From positions 45,970-109,969 of the forward strand of contig JBBHKE010001020.1 of assembly GCA_037447655.1 (NCBI GenBank): a stretch of DNA of 64,000 bases. Reading direction: 5' to 3'. The notes under the pieces are model-generated. The model was not told where the DNA came from, did no database searches, and worked only from the letters and a program-made list of their open reading frames with translations. Each line of letters begins with the position of its first letter. The stretch's first letter is position 1. Below, piece after piece: positions 31,254 through 43,573 of the stretch. The translations under genes and the position numbers were made by a program. Origin of the DNA: Zygnema cylindricum (lineage: Eukaryota; Streptophyta; Zygnematophyceae; Zygnematales; Zygnemataceae).

Positions 31254-32316
31254 TGAAACTCTGAGACCTCCATAAGTCCTCAAAATGGACAGCTTCCAAG
31301 AAGCCTCTAGGATAACCCTGACCCCTTTGTGTTTCAACAAAACAACTGCCACCTTGGCAGACAAAAACTCTGACCACCTTCACCCCTTTGAAGGCAAGAC
31401 TCCCCTGAGTCGATAGCAAAAAGAATCTCTGAATTTGCTCCCCTGAGCAGTTAGTTATGGAGGGTCAAAGTTGACCTTTTGTACAGAAGCTTATCTGGGA
31501 GAGAATGTCCTATCTACAAATAGTTCTAAGTCCTATCTCTCTAACAGACTCAATCTAGTGATGTACGGATCCAATCCAATTACACCTCCGTACACGAAAG
31601 TACAGCTGCCGGTGTACTTTATGTACCGACACTGTACAACATGCCCTAAATATCGACGCGTGGTATATACGGATTTGCTCATTTAATCCTCGAAGATGCC
31701 ACGATCCAATGTTATTTTGCCACGTGTCATCCGATGTGGCGATGACCAAAAACCGCCGAAATCCTTTTCTGCGAACTCGGCATTTATTCCGGCCGTCCGA
31801 TTAAATGCACATTTAATCGTAGCTGTAATAAATACCTGCGCGGTACTTGTTTCCCTATTGAAACAAATACGCGGTACATGTTTCTTGTCTGTACCTTGAT
31901 TCGTACTTTTACATTCCTGGATTTATGCATCCCGTAAACAGTTTCAGGTAAATGAATTATCATACGTGGTAATGTTTAACTAAATATCAAACCTAATAGT
32001 ATGCATCACTAGTTATAGACTTAACGGATAAGTCTACCAGTTACCGGCCTTACCGTCCGGCAGGTACCAGGATCAAATCATGGATGCAACATATATCATT
32101 TTAGTAAAAAAACCCCTTACGGTAAATAAACTAATATATTTCCCGTAAACCTCTGAGAGCCTAGGTAGCCATGGCTCTAGCTTCCTCTCCAATTTCTCAG
32201 TGACTGCGACAAGTTTGAGAGTGGGAGAGAGAAGTTAGAGATAGACTGCCTCGATATCTTTCTATATTTCTATTTAGACCTAGAAAATACTTAAAAACAG
32301 ACCATTAATTTGTACA
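31254..32316 (-). repeat. Copia-3 3' LTR
   Basis: 1,063 bases. On the minus strand it starts TGTACAAATTAATGG and ends CTCAGAGTTTCA. It contains the tRNA-like antisense segment (about 32020-32090), CCACGTGTCATCC at 31720-31732, and the GTAC block at 31590-31640. Confidence 0.9.
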
Positions 32317-32329
32317 CTCCCCTTATTTT
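32317..32329 (-). other. Polypurine tract of copia-3
   Basis: On the minus strand AAAATAAGGGGAG directly precedes the LTR start. Confidence 0.8.
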
Positions 32330-32644
32330 CTAGTCAATCTTTAATTTCAGACCACACTTCTCCCTGCAGAAAATTAGCTTAGGGGAAGGCACAGGTTTGG
32401 TCATCATATCTTTTACCATCTCACTATCTGGTCGGTACTCTAAACTGATTATTTTGTTTTTTACTTTCTCACTAACAAAGTTGAGTCTAATGTCTTTCTG
32501 TTTGGCTTTAAAATGATGTTTTAGATTGGTAGAAATAGCGATTGATGCCTGATTATCACAAAAAAAATTATGCACACCACTCTTAAGGTGACCAAGCTCA
32601 CCAAGCAAAGACGTGACCATATCAATTCTTTTACAGCAGAGCAA
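32330..32644 (-). pseudogene. Copia-3 RNase H C-terminus
   Basis: Carries the final part of the polyprotein: LLGELGHLKSGV, CDNQASIAI and MMTKPVPSPKL, with a stop just inside the polypurine tract. It is out of frame with the main RT-RNase H frame by a small deletion near 32615-32625, so the RNase H domain is split. Confidence 0.85.
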
Positions 32645-34284
32645 GAGGCCATATACTCAGCCTCCATGGTGGACTGAGCAATAACTTTTTGCTGTTTGCT
32701 ACTCCAACAGCAAGCCCCATCACCCACATATAATACATATCCAGAAGTACATCTCCTCATCGGAGCATCACCATAACTGGCATCACTCCAAGTACTGATG
32801 TCAGTAATCTCCCCACCCAAATGCAACCATAGATCCCTAGTTCCTATCAAATATCTAAGGACTCTCTTAGTTGCCTCCCAATCCCTCTTAGTGGGAGCAT
32901 TTAGACTTCTACTCAGCACTCTTACGATTGCAGCTAAATCCGGCCGGGTACAATTCATAAAATATATTAGACTTCCCACTACTTGCCTGTTAGGAATAGT
33001 ATGCATGAACTTCTGTTCTTCGGGTGATAATTCCTCGTCTAAGACTATGACTCCTTCTTCCTCACTCCCCTCACTTCCCTTCTTTAACTCCATTGGAGTT
33101 GTACAACTATTAGCTTTATCCATTTGAAATTTTTTAAACATGTTCCCTATTGCTTCCTTTTGAGTCAATCTTATAATCTTTCTTTTTTTATCTCTTTCTA
33201 CTTGAATTCCCAAAATATCTTTTGCTTCCCCAATATCCTTAATTTCAAATCTCCCGTTAAGATCGGTTTTCAGTTTATTAATTTTTTCCATTGATTTAGT
33301 TAAAACAAGCAAATCATCAACATAAATTGCAGTAAATATAAAACCTTCCTCATCTTCGAAAACATAGATTGAGTGATCTGAGTTGATCCGGATATATCCC
33401 AGACCGGTAAGAAATTCACCAAGCTTCTTATTCCACTGTCGAGGCGCCTTTTTCAAACCATAAAGAGATTTAATCAGCCGGCATACTTTACTCTCCTCTC
33501 CATCCTCCACAAATCCTTCGGGTTGTCGCATGAAGATCTCCGCTTCCAATTCTCCATGCAAGAAGGTTGTCTTGATGTCCATCAGTTGGACCTCCATGTC
33601 TTCCGCTGCTGCCAGATTGAGAAGTATGCGAATGGAGGGAAATCTGACGACCAGAGCAAAGGTTTCCTCGTAGGCAATTCCCTCCTTCTGTGTAAATCCC
33701 TTTGCCACTAATCGGGCCTTGTAGCGCTCAATCGTGTTATCTGGGTTCAGTTTTAATTTGAAAATCCACTTATAACAGATTGGTTTTCGGTTAGGAGGAT
33801 AATCCACCAGCTCCCAAGTATCGGCTACCATAATTGAGGCCATCTCCTCATTGATAGCTGTCTTCCACCAGTTCTTTTCTGGACAAGTCATCGCCTCTCC
33901 ATAAGTCTTAGGTTCATCTTGATGAGATAGTTTTGTTACCTTGTTATTAACCTGTTTATCTTGCAATCTTTTGCTACTTCTCCTTCCCCCCTCAAAATCT
34001 GAAGGCGGAATAGATGGTTCTCGTGGATTCTTTCGAACAATCTCGGCTTCGCCCCTGTCCCTTGATTCCGAATCAGTTTCCACCACGTCTTTCGCTTCGG
34101 GTAGAGTTGTCACTGGAGTTTCCGCAGCCGGGTCCTTTTCGGTGTGATTTGTACCTGCAAGAATGTCATCTTCTCTAAAACCAGGATACTTAGGAAGCTC
34201 AAAGTCATCGGAATTTTCTGACTCAAATCTGATTTTTACTGACTTTGTATACTTGAAAGGATCCACAAACTTTCCTTCATCCAT
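32521..34284 (-). pseudogene. Copia-3 reverse transcriptase and RNase H frame, 587 codons
   Basis: The longest pol frame of the window. Residues 1-130 are the integrase-RT linker (FEGGRRSSKRLQDK). RT shows WIFKLKLNPDNTIERYKARL, MDIKTTFLHGEL with a catalytic Asp, SLYGLKKAPRQW and the active site YVDDLLVL. RNase H follows with WSDASYGDAP and STMEAEYMA. It then shifts out of frame after SAVKEL, leaving an unrelated tail of about 30 residues. The ATG used by the frame (34284) is internal to the polyprotein, not a natural start. Confidence 0.9.
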
Positions 34285-35400
34285 AACTACTAGATGCTTT
34301 ACTAAGATTATATCTTCCCTTTTTAGATCATAAACTCTATATCCTTTAACATCCTCATCATATCCTAATAAGTATCCCGGTTTTCCATTAGGATCCAGCT
34401 TCCAATTTGACTGATCTGAATCTAGACTTAATACTTAACTACCGAAAACCTTTCAGTGAGATATGTCTGGTTTCCGGCTTGTCCATCTCTCATAAGGCGT
34501 TCGATCTTTTATAACTGAAGTAAAAACTCTATTTTTGAGGTAATTAGCACAGTTCATTGCTTCTGCCCAAAACCTTTTTCCTATCTTTTTATCTGACAAC
34601 ATACTTCTAGCACTATCACTTAGTGTTCTATTTAACCTTTCAGCTACCCCATTCTGTTCCGGGTTTTTTGGAACTGTCTTTTGGTGTTGGACTCCGTCTT
34701 CTCTCAGAAAATCCTCAAACTGGTTAGAAGTGTACTCTCCACCATTGTCACTCCTTACTCTCTTAATTGAAGTTTTATGGAGTTTTTCGCTCCATGCTTT
34801 ATATTTTCTAAAACAACCCTGAGCTTCTATATTGTTTTTCAAAAAATACACCGGGAATACCGAGACCAATCATCAGTGATAGTCATCATAAATCTCTTCC
34901 CCCTCGGTGAGGGAACTTTAGTCAGTCCCCAAATATTTGTGTGTACTAGATCTAGAATTTTTTCTCCCTTATAGGTGGTTGTTTTAGGAAAGGATAATCT
35001 GTGTGCTTTACCTTGAGCACATCCACTACAATCACTTATATTATCACTCTCACTAAACTGAATCCCTTCCACCACTCCCATTTTTTTCATCTCTCTTAAC
35101 TTATCTAGATTCACATGCCCAAGCCTCTTATGCCACATCATAATATCATGAACACCAGCATAATAAAGTTTCTTTGTTTCATTACTTAAAAACAACCTAA
35201 ATATCCATTGGCTACCTTTCTCAGCAATGAAATAGACCTCCTCCTCAAAACTAGCAGTAAAGACTCCTTCCCTAGTTCTAGTGAAAAAACCTTTATCATC
35301 TAATAAAGATGTAGAGATGAGGTTTTTGTTCAGCTCCGGAATAAATAATACATCGAAGAATGTTAGTATAGATGTCTTTCCTTCTACTAGCACTTTCAGA
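34285..35400 (-). pseudogene. Copia-3 pre-integrase and integrase, broken
   Basis: The frame 34839-35393 holds VLFIPELNKNLIS, WHKRLGHVNLDKLREM and CSGCAQGK (zinc region), and MMTITDDWSRYSR. A frameshift near 34850 leads to 34453-34869 with RSDNGGEYTSNQFEDF and NRTLSDSARSML. Stops near 34436 and 34452 separate it from the RT frame. Confidence 0.85.
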
Positions 35401-35759
35401 TCTACCGATCCTACAAGAGTAGTAGTGATTATCCTCCCATCCCCGTACTATATCTCTACGGTGGGAATTTTTCTTATCTTAGTGAACATGTGCTTTTTGT
35501 TACACATGTGCATGGAGGCACCTGAATCTATAATCCAGCCTCTTTCACCTTTCAATCCACCGTAAGCACATTTTTGCCTTCGTGGAATTTCGACCTCGTT
35601 TTTCGCCTCCAACTCCTCATCCAATAGGAGCTCATCCTCCTCGTCCTCGGATTCTGCCTCATGCACCTGTGTCACAAGGGCCTTTTTCTTTCCTCTTGGG
35701 GTTCCACCGGTCTGCCCCTCCTTTAACCGAAGCTCGGTTAGCTTAGTGCACTCCGCCAT
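35401..35759 (-). pseudogene. Copia-3 protease
   Basis: The frame 35448-35759 begins in the end of the zinc knuckle (MAECTKLTELRL), passes an acidic linker (DEEDELLLDEEL), and contains IPRRQKCAYGG and the retropepsin motif WIIDSGASMHMC. A stop after IPTVEI at 35448 replaces the usual YGDGR. Confidence 0.85.
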
Positions 35760-36658
35760 ATAGTGCCCGGTTTCTTACAAAAATGACATAAACCTTTGGG
35801 AGCCCTTGGTCCAAACTCGTCGGTCTGATTTTTCTGCTCCCTCCCCACATAGTTTCCAACCGGTCTTCGGGAATCCTTGTTCCTCCAATCGGTCGCAACA
35901 GCCAAGGCTTGCCCAATCTTTCCTCCCCTTCGGATCTCAATCGTATTCTCTCGAACGAGAATCATCCTACCACTGAGTTCCATATCCACCTTGAGTCCAG
36001 CAAGTCCTGCACACGGTTGACTATGTTCTCGAACTCATCCGATAACTTCATCAGTAAACAGTTAACCTTTACTTTTTCACTAAAATCTTTTCCCGCACTG
36101 TCTAGCTCCATGAAGAGTGTAGCAAGCTCATTGCAAAAATCCAACATCTTCCCCCCTTTGTATACATATTCCATAACTTTCTGATCAACCAACTGTTGTT
36201 GCTGAATCGTACCACTTTGGTACATCCCTATGAGAGCCATCAACATATCGGATGCCCTTTCTACCTGTAAACAAGGACATGCAAGTCCTTGAGTAAGATG
36301 GCGTAGGATGAAGTGCTTTAACGCCATATTGTTGAAGTCTTAGGTTTCAGTATCATTCTCCTCGTTCCTCGGAATAGGTGACATGAATGTTGAACCTGTT
36401 GCTATTGGTGTGGTCGTCTCTCTCTCCGCTTCTTTGTCCACCACCTCTCCTTTCTTTGTCTCCTCCGTTGAAGATGGACCTTTTTCTTTGTGAATGTGCT
36501 TCCTTCAAACCCTGGAGGGATTCCAAGACTTGATAGACGCCCCAATCGTCCACTCACTCTCCCCCAAACCTTTTTTCGCATAGAGTTCCTATCATGATAC
36601 TTTCCCAGTATATGAAGTCAGTTCCATTAAATATAGGTACCCTAGAGGGTGGGCCCAT
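35738..36658 (-). pseudogene. Copia-3 gag, frameshifted
   Basis: The start codon is ATG 36658-36656 within the primer site. The N-terminal frame is broken near 36560 and again at 36340-36350. The central frame (35962-36327) has HFILRHLTQGLACP, IQQQQLVDQKV and FCNELATLFMELDSAG. The C-terminal frame (35738-35989) ends in CHFCKKPG and then slips within the knuckle, so the CCHC box is split between two frames. Confidence 0.85.
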
Positions 36659-36662
36659 AACT
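36648..36662 (-). other. Copia-3 primer-binding site
   Basis: AGTTATGGGCCCACC on the minus strand, one base changed from the copia-1 and D sites, directly after the LTR end. It includes the gag ATG. Confidence 0.75.
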
Positions 36663-37727
36663 TGAAACTCTGAGACCTCCATAAGTCCTCAGAATGGACA
36701 GCTTCCAAGAAGCCTCTAGGAAAACCTTAACCCCTTTGTGTTTCAGCAAGAATAACTGCCACCTTCGCAGACAAAAACTCTGACCACCTTTACCCCTTTG
36801 AAGGCAAGACTCCCTTGAGTCGATAGCAAAAAGAATCTGTGAATTTGCTCCCCTGAGAAGTAAGTTATTGAGGGTCAAAGTTGACCTTTTGTACAGAAGC
36901 TCACTGGGAGAGAGGGTCCTATCTACTAATATTTCTAAGTCCTATCTCTCTCACAGACTCTATCTACTGATGTACGGAGCCAATCATATTACACCTTCGT
37001 GCACAAAAGTACAGCTGCCGGTGTACTTTATGTACGGACACTGAACAACATGCCTTAAATGTCGACACGTGGTGTATACAGATTTGCTCCTTTAATCCTC
37101 GGAGATGTCGCGATCCAATGTTATTCTGCCACGTGTCATCCGATGTGGCGATGACCAAAAACCGCTAAAATCCTCTTCCGCGATCTCGGCATTTATTCCG
37201 GCCGTCCGATTGAATGCACATTTAATCGTAGCCGTAATAAATACTTGCGCGGTACTTGTTTCGCTATTGAAACAAATGCGCGGTACATGTTTCTTGTTCG
37301 TACCTTGATTCGTACTTTAACATTCATGAATTTATGCATCCCGTAAACAGTTTCAGTTAAATGAATTATCCTACGTGGTAATGTTTAAGTAAATATCAAA
37401 CCTTATAGTATGTATCACCATTTCTAGACTTAACGGATAAGTCTACCGGTTACCGGCTTTACCGTCCGGCAGGTACCAGGATCAAACCCTGGATGCAACA
37501 TATATCTTTTTAGTAAATAAACCTCTAACGGTAAATAAACTAATATATTTCCCGTAAACCTCTGGAGAGCCTAAGTAGACATGGCTCTAGCTTCCTCTCC
37601 AATTTCTCGGTGATTGCGATAGGTTTGAGAGTGGGAGAGAGAAGTTAGAGATAGACTGCCTCGGTATCTTTCTATATTTCTATTTAAACCTAGAAAATAC
37701 TTAAAAAACGGACCATTAATTTCTACA
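36663..37727 (-). repeat. Copia-3 5' LTR
   Basis: 1,065 bases aligned end to end with 31254-32316. Contains the same GTAC block, CCACGTGTCATCC box and tRNA-like hairpin (about 37430-37500). Confidence 0.9.
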
Positions 37728-38093
37728 AATAAGACGTGCCAAATTTTTCTTAAGTAATGCTGCTAACACTATTATGCGATTTTGAACTAATAAATTTGGC
37801 GAATTAAGTAACCTTATTAACTGTAAAATGGTGTTGTGTATCGCTAGCCCTTTATCGATAAGCAATATGTATTTTTTTTCCACCTACTGCTTACGATTTC
37901 GTATAACCTACTAAAAGTACCATACCGCAACCTATCATTTTTGTTAACCACCCCCTTTCCCCCCCTGATGGGCCCCCCCCCCCCCCTACCCCCTCGGGGC
38001 TAAAACACAAATTACTATTAGTAGGAGTATTTTGGATTTAATGGTCCACAAAAATTTGGCAACGTGGTCCATAGGAAGCTCCCGCAACCAGGG
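37728..38093. other. Short unique spacer with C-rich run
   Basis: AT-rich sequence with a poly-C run (about 37971-37986) next to a poly-T/poly-C stretch. No gene or recognised repeat. Confidence 0.5.
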
Positions 38094-39149
38094 TGTAGAA
38101 ATTAATGGTCTTTTAAAGTATTTTCTAGGTCTGAATAGAAATAAGAAAGAAGCCGAGGCAGTCTACCTCTAACTTCTCTCTCCAACTCTTAAACTTGTCG
38201 CAGTCACTGAGAAATTGGAGAGGGAGCTAGAGCCATGGCTACCTAGGCTATCCAGAGGTTTATGGGAAAATATTTTTTAGTTAGGGGTTTAATTTACTAA
38301 AAGATATGTGCCGGCCATAGGATTTAATCCAGGTACCTACCGGCCGGCAGACAGCCGGTAGCTGGTAGCCTTAGCCGTTAAGTCTAGAAGTAGTGTTACG
38401 TATTGTAGGGTTTGATAATTATTTAAACATTTATACGTAGAAAAGTTCATTTAACTATAACTGATTACGGGAGACATATATCCAATAAATGTAAAAGTAC
38501 AGATTCCGGTATGGATAAGAAACAAATACCGCGCATTTATTTCTTTAGTGAAACGAATACGCGCATGTATTTATTACGGCTACGATTAAATGTGAATTTA
38601 ATTGTACGGCCGGAATTAACGCCGAGATCGCGGAAGATGATTTCGGCGTTTTGTGGTCATCGCCACATCAGATGACACGTGGCAGAATGACATTGGATCA
38701 CGGCATCTCCGAGGATTAAGGGAGCGAATCCGGACATACCACGTGTCGACATTTAGGCCATGTCGTACAATGGCCGTACATAAAGTACACCAGCAGCTGT
38801 ACTTTTGAATACGAAACTGAAATCTGATTGGCTCCATACATCAGTAGATAGAGTCTGTGAGAGAGATAGGACTTAGAAAAAATAGAAGATAGGACCCTCT
38901 CTCCCCAGAGAGCTTCTATACAAAAAGGTCAAATTTGACCCTCCATAACTTATTTCTCAGGGGAGCAAATTCAGAGATTCTTTTTGCTATCGACTCAGGG
39001 GAGTCTTGTCTTCACGAGGTGAAGTTGGTCAGAGTTTTTGTTTGCCAGGGTGGCAGTTATTTTTGCTGAAACACAAAGGGGTCAGGGTTATCCTAGAGGC
39101 TTCATGGAAGCTGTCCACTCTGAGGACTTATGGAGGTCTCAGAGTTTCA
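38094..39149 (+). repeat. Plus-strand solo LTR (copia-3 type)
   Basis: 1,056 bases from TGTAGAAATTAATGG to GTCTCAGAGTTTCA, flanked by perfect five-base duplications CAGGG (38089-38093 and 39150-39154). No internal sequence on either side, so it is the product of LTR-LTR recombination. A TATA-like CTATACAAAAAGG lies at about 38926. Confidence 0.9.
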
Positions 39150-39727
39150 CAGGGCTGAGAGTAGTCATGTATGCAATGGCGCACTTGAACGAATATGTGT
39201 CCCAACCGGATTTTTGACTACTTTGCCTTATTTGTTATTACATCACCATGGAGCGACGAGCAAGGGTTGCATCACCCGAGTCTTCGAAGAAGGTTCGGGA
39301 AACCTTGTGAAAGAGCGGACTAGAGTACATTGTCGCGTGCTGAAACATAATCGGTTGTGTGAAAAACAGGTTGGTATTTAAAAGTCAAAGGTGGTCAACA
39401 TCCTGCCGCCGTAAGTTTGTACCAACTATGTACGAATGTGTACGTATTTGTCATTCATGTCTTAAACACTTTCTCATAACCAAAATTGCCGATAAAATAA
39501 AATAAAAAGAATAGACCTACTTTAGAATCTTCATTTGACGGTAATTTGGTGCGATCGTGCGGAATCTCCACTATTGGAATAGTGTTGTTCTATGTGTAGA
39601 ATTTTGCACGAAATGCGCACACGTTTTAAAGTTTAGCCGTATGTTTGATCCATAATTATTAAATGCAGTATGTTAAGAGTAAGCTATTTTTGCCTTATAC
39701 AGAAGTGTTATGTACTACTTTGAAAAG
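39150..39727. other. Unclassified spacer
   Basis: A short plus frame crosses the LTR edge (39130-39381) and is not credible. I see nothing else recognisable here. Confidence 0.4.
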
Positions 39728-40617
39728 CGTCCCTATGTGTGAAAATGAAATCGGAACTTTGAAATGTTACGGTTATAGACGTGGGTATAGCTTTGTAACA
39801 GTTGAAGACGACGATGAAACTTCCGACAATCGGTGATGCCAACAAAAACAACGACAGTTGTAAACATCTAGATTTTTCTAATTTTGTGACATGGCAGATG
39901 TTTAGGGTTCTGTGACATTGTGACGCCATGCAAACTTCTGACAACGTTGACGTCATAAAATTCAAGAACTATTTACCATGGCTATCCGATTTCGTTTTTC
40001 TGACTTTTCTCATTTGACTTGCCATAAAAATTTACGTAAAAGGTAGTCAAAAGAATTATTTTTAAATGTCTTTCATTTAATACCAGTATTGTCGTGCCTC
40101 ATTCTAAAAAGTGAGAGATAAAAGTGATACGGGGAGAGGGGAGAGGCGACGACGGCGCAAAATTGTGCATAAGGACCCATGAATGAAAGTGGAGGTCCGA
40201 GACCCCTGTAGATTTTTTTTGTACATGCTCGTCTTTTCCATGCATGCACGTGACAGGCAAGGAGAAAAATAACGAGTGCTTTCCCTCGTCCTAAAATTAT
40301 ACCACTCGTGTGGCCTAGACGTGGATTGTTTTTCATTCTTTGTTTAGGCGGTACTTTCCCTGAAATCACCTCGCGAAGTGATTTTTGATGAAGAATTTTG
40401 ACGGACAGGATTCTCTTGCCCGCGGGTCGAAAAAAAGAAAACGCCAAATTTCTTTAACATGACGACAAATTTTAAGTACATTCAAAGTATCGATTTGGCG
40501 TTTGCTGTATTTTTGAAGAATTGATTTTTTTGTACGGCTAAAGTTTTTCTCTTACGGAACTGTGTTCTGGGTGAAAACGAAAAAATAAAGTCGATACGTT
40601 AACACATGGGGACGTAC
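39728..40617. mobile_element. Harbinger-like non-autonomous DNA element, copy A
   Basis: Homologous to 42318-43276 over both ends and several internal blocks: GTTCTGTGACATTGTGACG, the repeated phrase GGACCCATGAATGAAAGTGG and TACATGC/CATGCACGTGAC. Its ends, GCGTCCCTATGTGTG and CACATGGGGACGTACC, form imperfect inverted repeats. No transposase frame. Boundaries are approximate because the ends are diverged. Confidence 0.6.
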
Positions 40618-40908
40618 CTTTATATTCGTTTCTATTTCAACCTCATCTACCCTATACGCAAATACATTTACCAAAAAACAAGAAAGGGTTAAAATATAAA
40701 ATTGATCATAAAAAACTGTCGGTGTTTTTTTGAAGGCTCAACGGTAACAAAAATATGAAATTCAAAGATTCTTTAAACCGTTTGTCCGTGTTGACGGAGG
40801 TGTGGAATCTAACCGTACGGAGTAAGGGTTTCCAAACACACCTGATGGCTCCGTTACCATTAAACATGTTCCAAGATAAATCTTACATATTTAACATGGC
40901 ATAGCTAA

Positions 40909-41704
40909 GGGTATGGCCCCATGTGGCTAAGTTCGGGTTTTTTTTCTGTCGTTTTCCTTCCAAACTTAGCGTCGTACTCCCTAAGTTGCGGCCGTATGAA
41001 GAAATCTCAAATTTGTAGAGTACAATTTGAGTCATTCTCGAACTTAGGATGTACGAAAATTTGTTGTCTTGCGTTTTTTCGACCCACTGTCACGTCATCT
41101 TCAAACTTATCATAAAACACATCGGCAATGTGTTTTAAGCTAAGTAAATTTGTTTACACCAATAGGAAAACATATTCCCACCTGTAATTTTTTTCTTTTT
41201 AATTTGACGACTTAAAAAATACAAGGCTATTCGTTTTTGTCCGTTTGCACGCTGTACGATTTCTTTTTTAAGGGGTCTCGACGGTGATGTGTCATTTCAC
41301 GTAAAGGTGAAAAATCTGGGAAGGTAAAAATCTGCATAGTCATGGCGGCCGTCCCTGCGAAGTCATGGCAACCATACAGGAGAGGTTTACGCAAAGGTAT
41401 GTCGTACAGCCACGGTTGTAAGGCTGCACGTCGACGATATCACGCAATGATATACTACATACCAAATCGTTTCAAAAAATACGATGTGTCTTGCGACGCT
41501 TCAAAAAGTTTCTAAAAATACGGTGCGGCAAGACAGATTGTACATGGTGACAGCCGTCACGGGTTTTGTCGACGTATACAATCGTCACAAACTTAAGTAA
41601 TATTTTCGAGTACACACATAGAGACACTTGAAATCCGGGTCCGCCGGATCCGCCTTAAAATACAAAGTAAGTTCGCTAAGTTACATGTACATGGGGCCGT
41701 ACCC
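40909..41704. mobile_element. Harbinger-like non-autonomous DNA element, 796 bp
   Basis: Terminal inverted repeats GGGTATGGCCCCATGT and its right-end counterpart GGGTACGGCCCCATGT, flanked by TAA on both sides (40906-40908, 41705-41707). A three-base TWA duplication and a GGG start are typical of PIF/Harbinger. No transposase is encoded. Confidence 0.75.
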
Positions 41705-42317
41705 TAAGAGAATCTTGATTTTTTTGTCTTTTTGTTTTTCGTACAGATGTGACTATGTATAATTACCGACAGTTTCGAATGGCTCAGCTTTGAAGTTTAC
41801 GCCTCTTCTAAGTTTGATGTACGGTCGCGTACAAAATTACGTATGCATGATACATGAAGGATGAAATAGAAACGAAAAGAAGGCGAAAATAACTCCCGCC
41901 TTTTATAAAAAATAATGTACTTATTAAACGAGTACATTAGGTTTATTTCGTATTTTACGCATAGAAACATTATTTGATTGATTTCACTTCTTGCAAAATT
42001 TAGATTAGTGATGGAAATGCATATCAACATAATCAGAATCGAAATTCCAATCCAGTGGCAAATTTTTGCTTATTTTTTTAAACATTTTGGGTAAAATATA
42101 AGGTAAGGTTAATTGCAAACAATCATTTTTAGGAAATGGACGGAAGGGATTGAGCAATCTTAAATAGATTTGCTTTCTAACATAAGATATATCGAAATCA
42201 AAGATTCAACAGTAAAACTGACTTGTCTTTCTAACGTCAGATCGACATAAATAAAGCCAATTTCACTACGCAACATAAATATTGACGCTCAAAACGTAGT
42301 TTTGATGTCAGCATTTA

Positions 42318-43276
42318 GGGTGTGTTCCCATGTAACCGAAACTTTGAAACGTTACTTTGGATTTTAGCGCAGATTTTACGGTGTACTTTTCAAAGTGTTC
42401 CTATGTCAATCATTACTTGCGCCTTCATTACGTCAAATATGTGACATTTGTAGACGTCTACAAAATATGCGACACCCTACGATAGTACGAAACGAAATGT
42501 AGACGACTACGAAACTTTCTAAAATTAGTGACGTCTACAAAAACGGTGACGGTTGTAGACGTCGAGTTTTTTGTGACATTTTAGATGTTTAGGGTTTTGT
42601 GACATTGCGAAGTCATGCTACCTTGTGACGTCATCAACACGTAAACTTTCCGCCATGGTTTCCCCATTTTTTTTTTCTTACCACTTATCATTCGATATGC
42701 CATCAAAATGAGACAAAAAATATTATGAAAAAAGAGGAAAAAATATATATCTTTTAATTGATACTATTATTGCTTCATTTCATTTAGAGATGAGAGAAAG
42801 AGGAGCGGTCGAATGAAAAATATGGGGAGAGACGAGGACGTTGTAAATTTTTGCAATGGACCCATGAACGAAAGTGGAGGTCAGAGACCCCAACGAATTT
42901 TTTTCCGTACATGCTTTTCATTTTTGTGCGTACATGCACCTGACGAGCATAGAAAAAAATAGCGTGTACTCTCCCTCGTTCAAAAATTTTCGAAGATTTT
43001 TCACGCGTGCAATACCTGCTTTCTATTCGTCAATAGGGTGTTATTATGGTTAAAATCAGATCGCGATTTGATTCCATTACAAGTGTGAAGATGAGCTGGA
43101 AGTGGGTCGCGATAAAAATAACGCCAAACTTCCGTACCTTCCAAGTTCCAAGATGACGCAAAATGTACTTGTGTTTTTGCCCATTTTCGTACGGCGTAAT
43201 ATTTTATCGTTGGAAGTCCCATTTTCTGTGAAAACGACGGATAAAAACCCTTACTTGAACACATGGGAACACGCCT
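42318..43276. mobile_element. Harbinger-like non-autonomous DNA element, copy B, 959 bp, with empty site in the duplicate
   Basis: Ends GGGTGTGTTCCCATGT and AGGCGTGTTCCCATG (right end, reversed) with a TTA duplication (42315-42317, 43277-43279). The corresponding position in copy 2 (about 47033) reads straight through as GCATTTAGACGTG, with no element. No transposase frame. Confidence 0.8.
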
Positions 43277-43350
43277 TTAGATGTGTCGATTGTTCTCCGT
43301 ACTATACACAAACATGAATATACTCGTATTTTAGTGCAGTTTAGTAACTA

Positions 43351-43570
43351 CACCGCCAATCGTTATTAGCGTGTAAGTTTTTTTAGCGTATACGAATAAT
43401 TAGCGTGGTTTACGCTAATTGGGAATTTGAAAATTTTCGAAGAAATCGTCTATTCTAATTAGGAATTAGGGCTTTTTTTAAATAGTGTGGATACTTCTAT
43501 TTGAGAATTAAAAAAAAAAAAAAAGCGGGACGGAATTAGCGTACACAACGCTAATAACGATTGGCGGTGT
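43351..43570. mobile_element. MITE with TA target duplication, 220 bp, with empty site
   Basis: Perfect 20-base or longer inverted repeats begin CACCGCCAATCGTTATTAGC at both ends. TA lies at 43349-43350 and 43571-43572. The duplicate at about 47103 has the clean empty site AGTAACTAGTAAGC. TA duplication and size suggest a Tc1/mariner (Stowaway-like) origin. Confidence 0.9.
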
Positions 43571-43573
43571 AGT

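Larger units (their letters stand above)
31254..37727 (-). mobile_element. Copia-3: full-length Ty1/copia retrotransposon, 6.47 kb, decayed
   Basis: LTRs at both ends, primer site, gag, protease, integrase, RT, RNase H and polypurine tract in copia order on the minus strand. Perfect target duplication AATAA at 31249-31253 and 37728-37732. Frameshifts and stops in gag, integrase and RNase H make it non-autonomous now. The long RT frame and the well-matching LTRs suggest moderate age. Confidence 0.95.

Noticed and set aside
37960-37990. Poly-C run as a regulatory G-quadruplex
   Set aside because: One homopolymer run next to ambiguous C/T stretches, more likely slippage or a sequencing artefact. 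No repeated G-tracts with loops.
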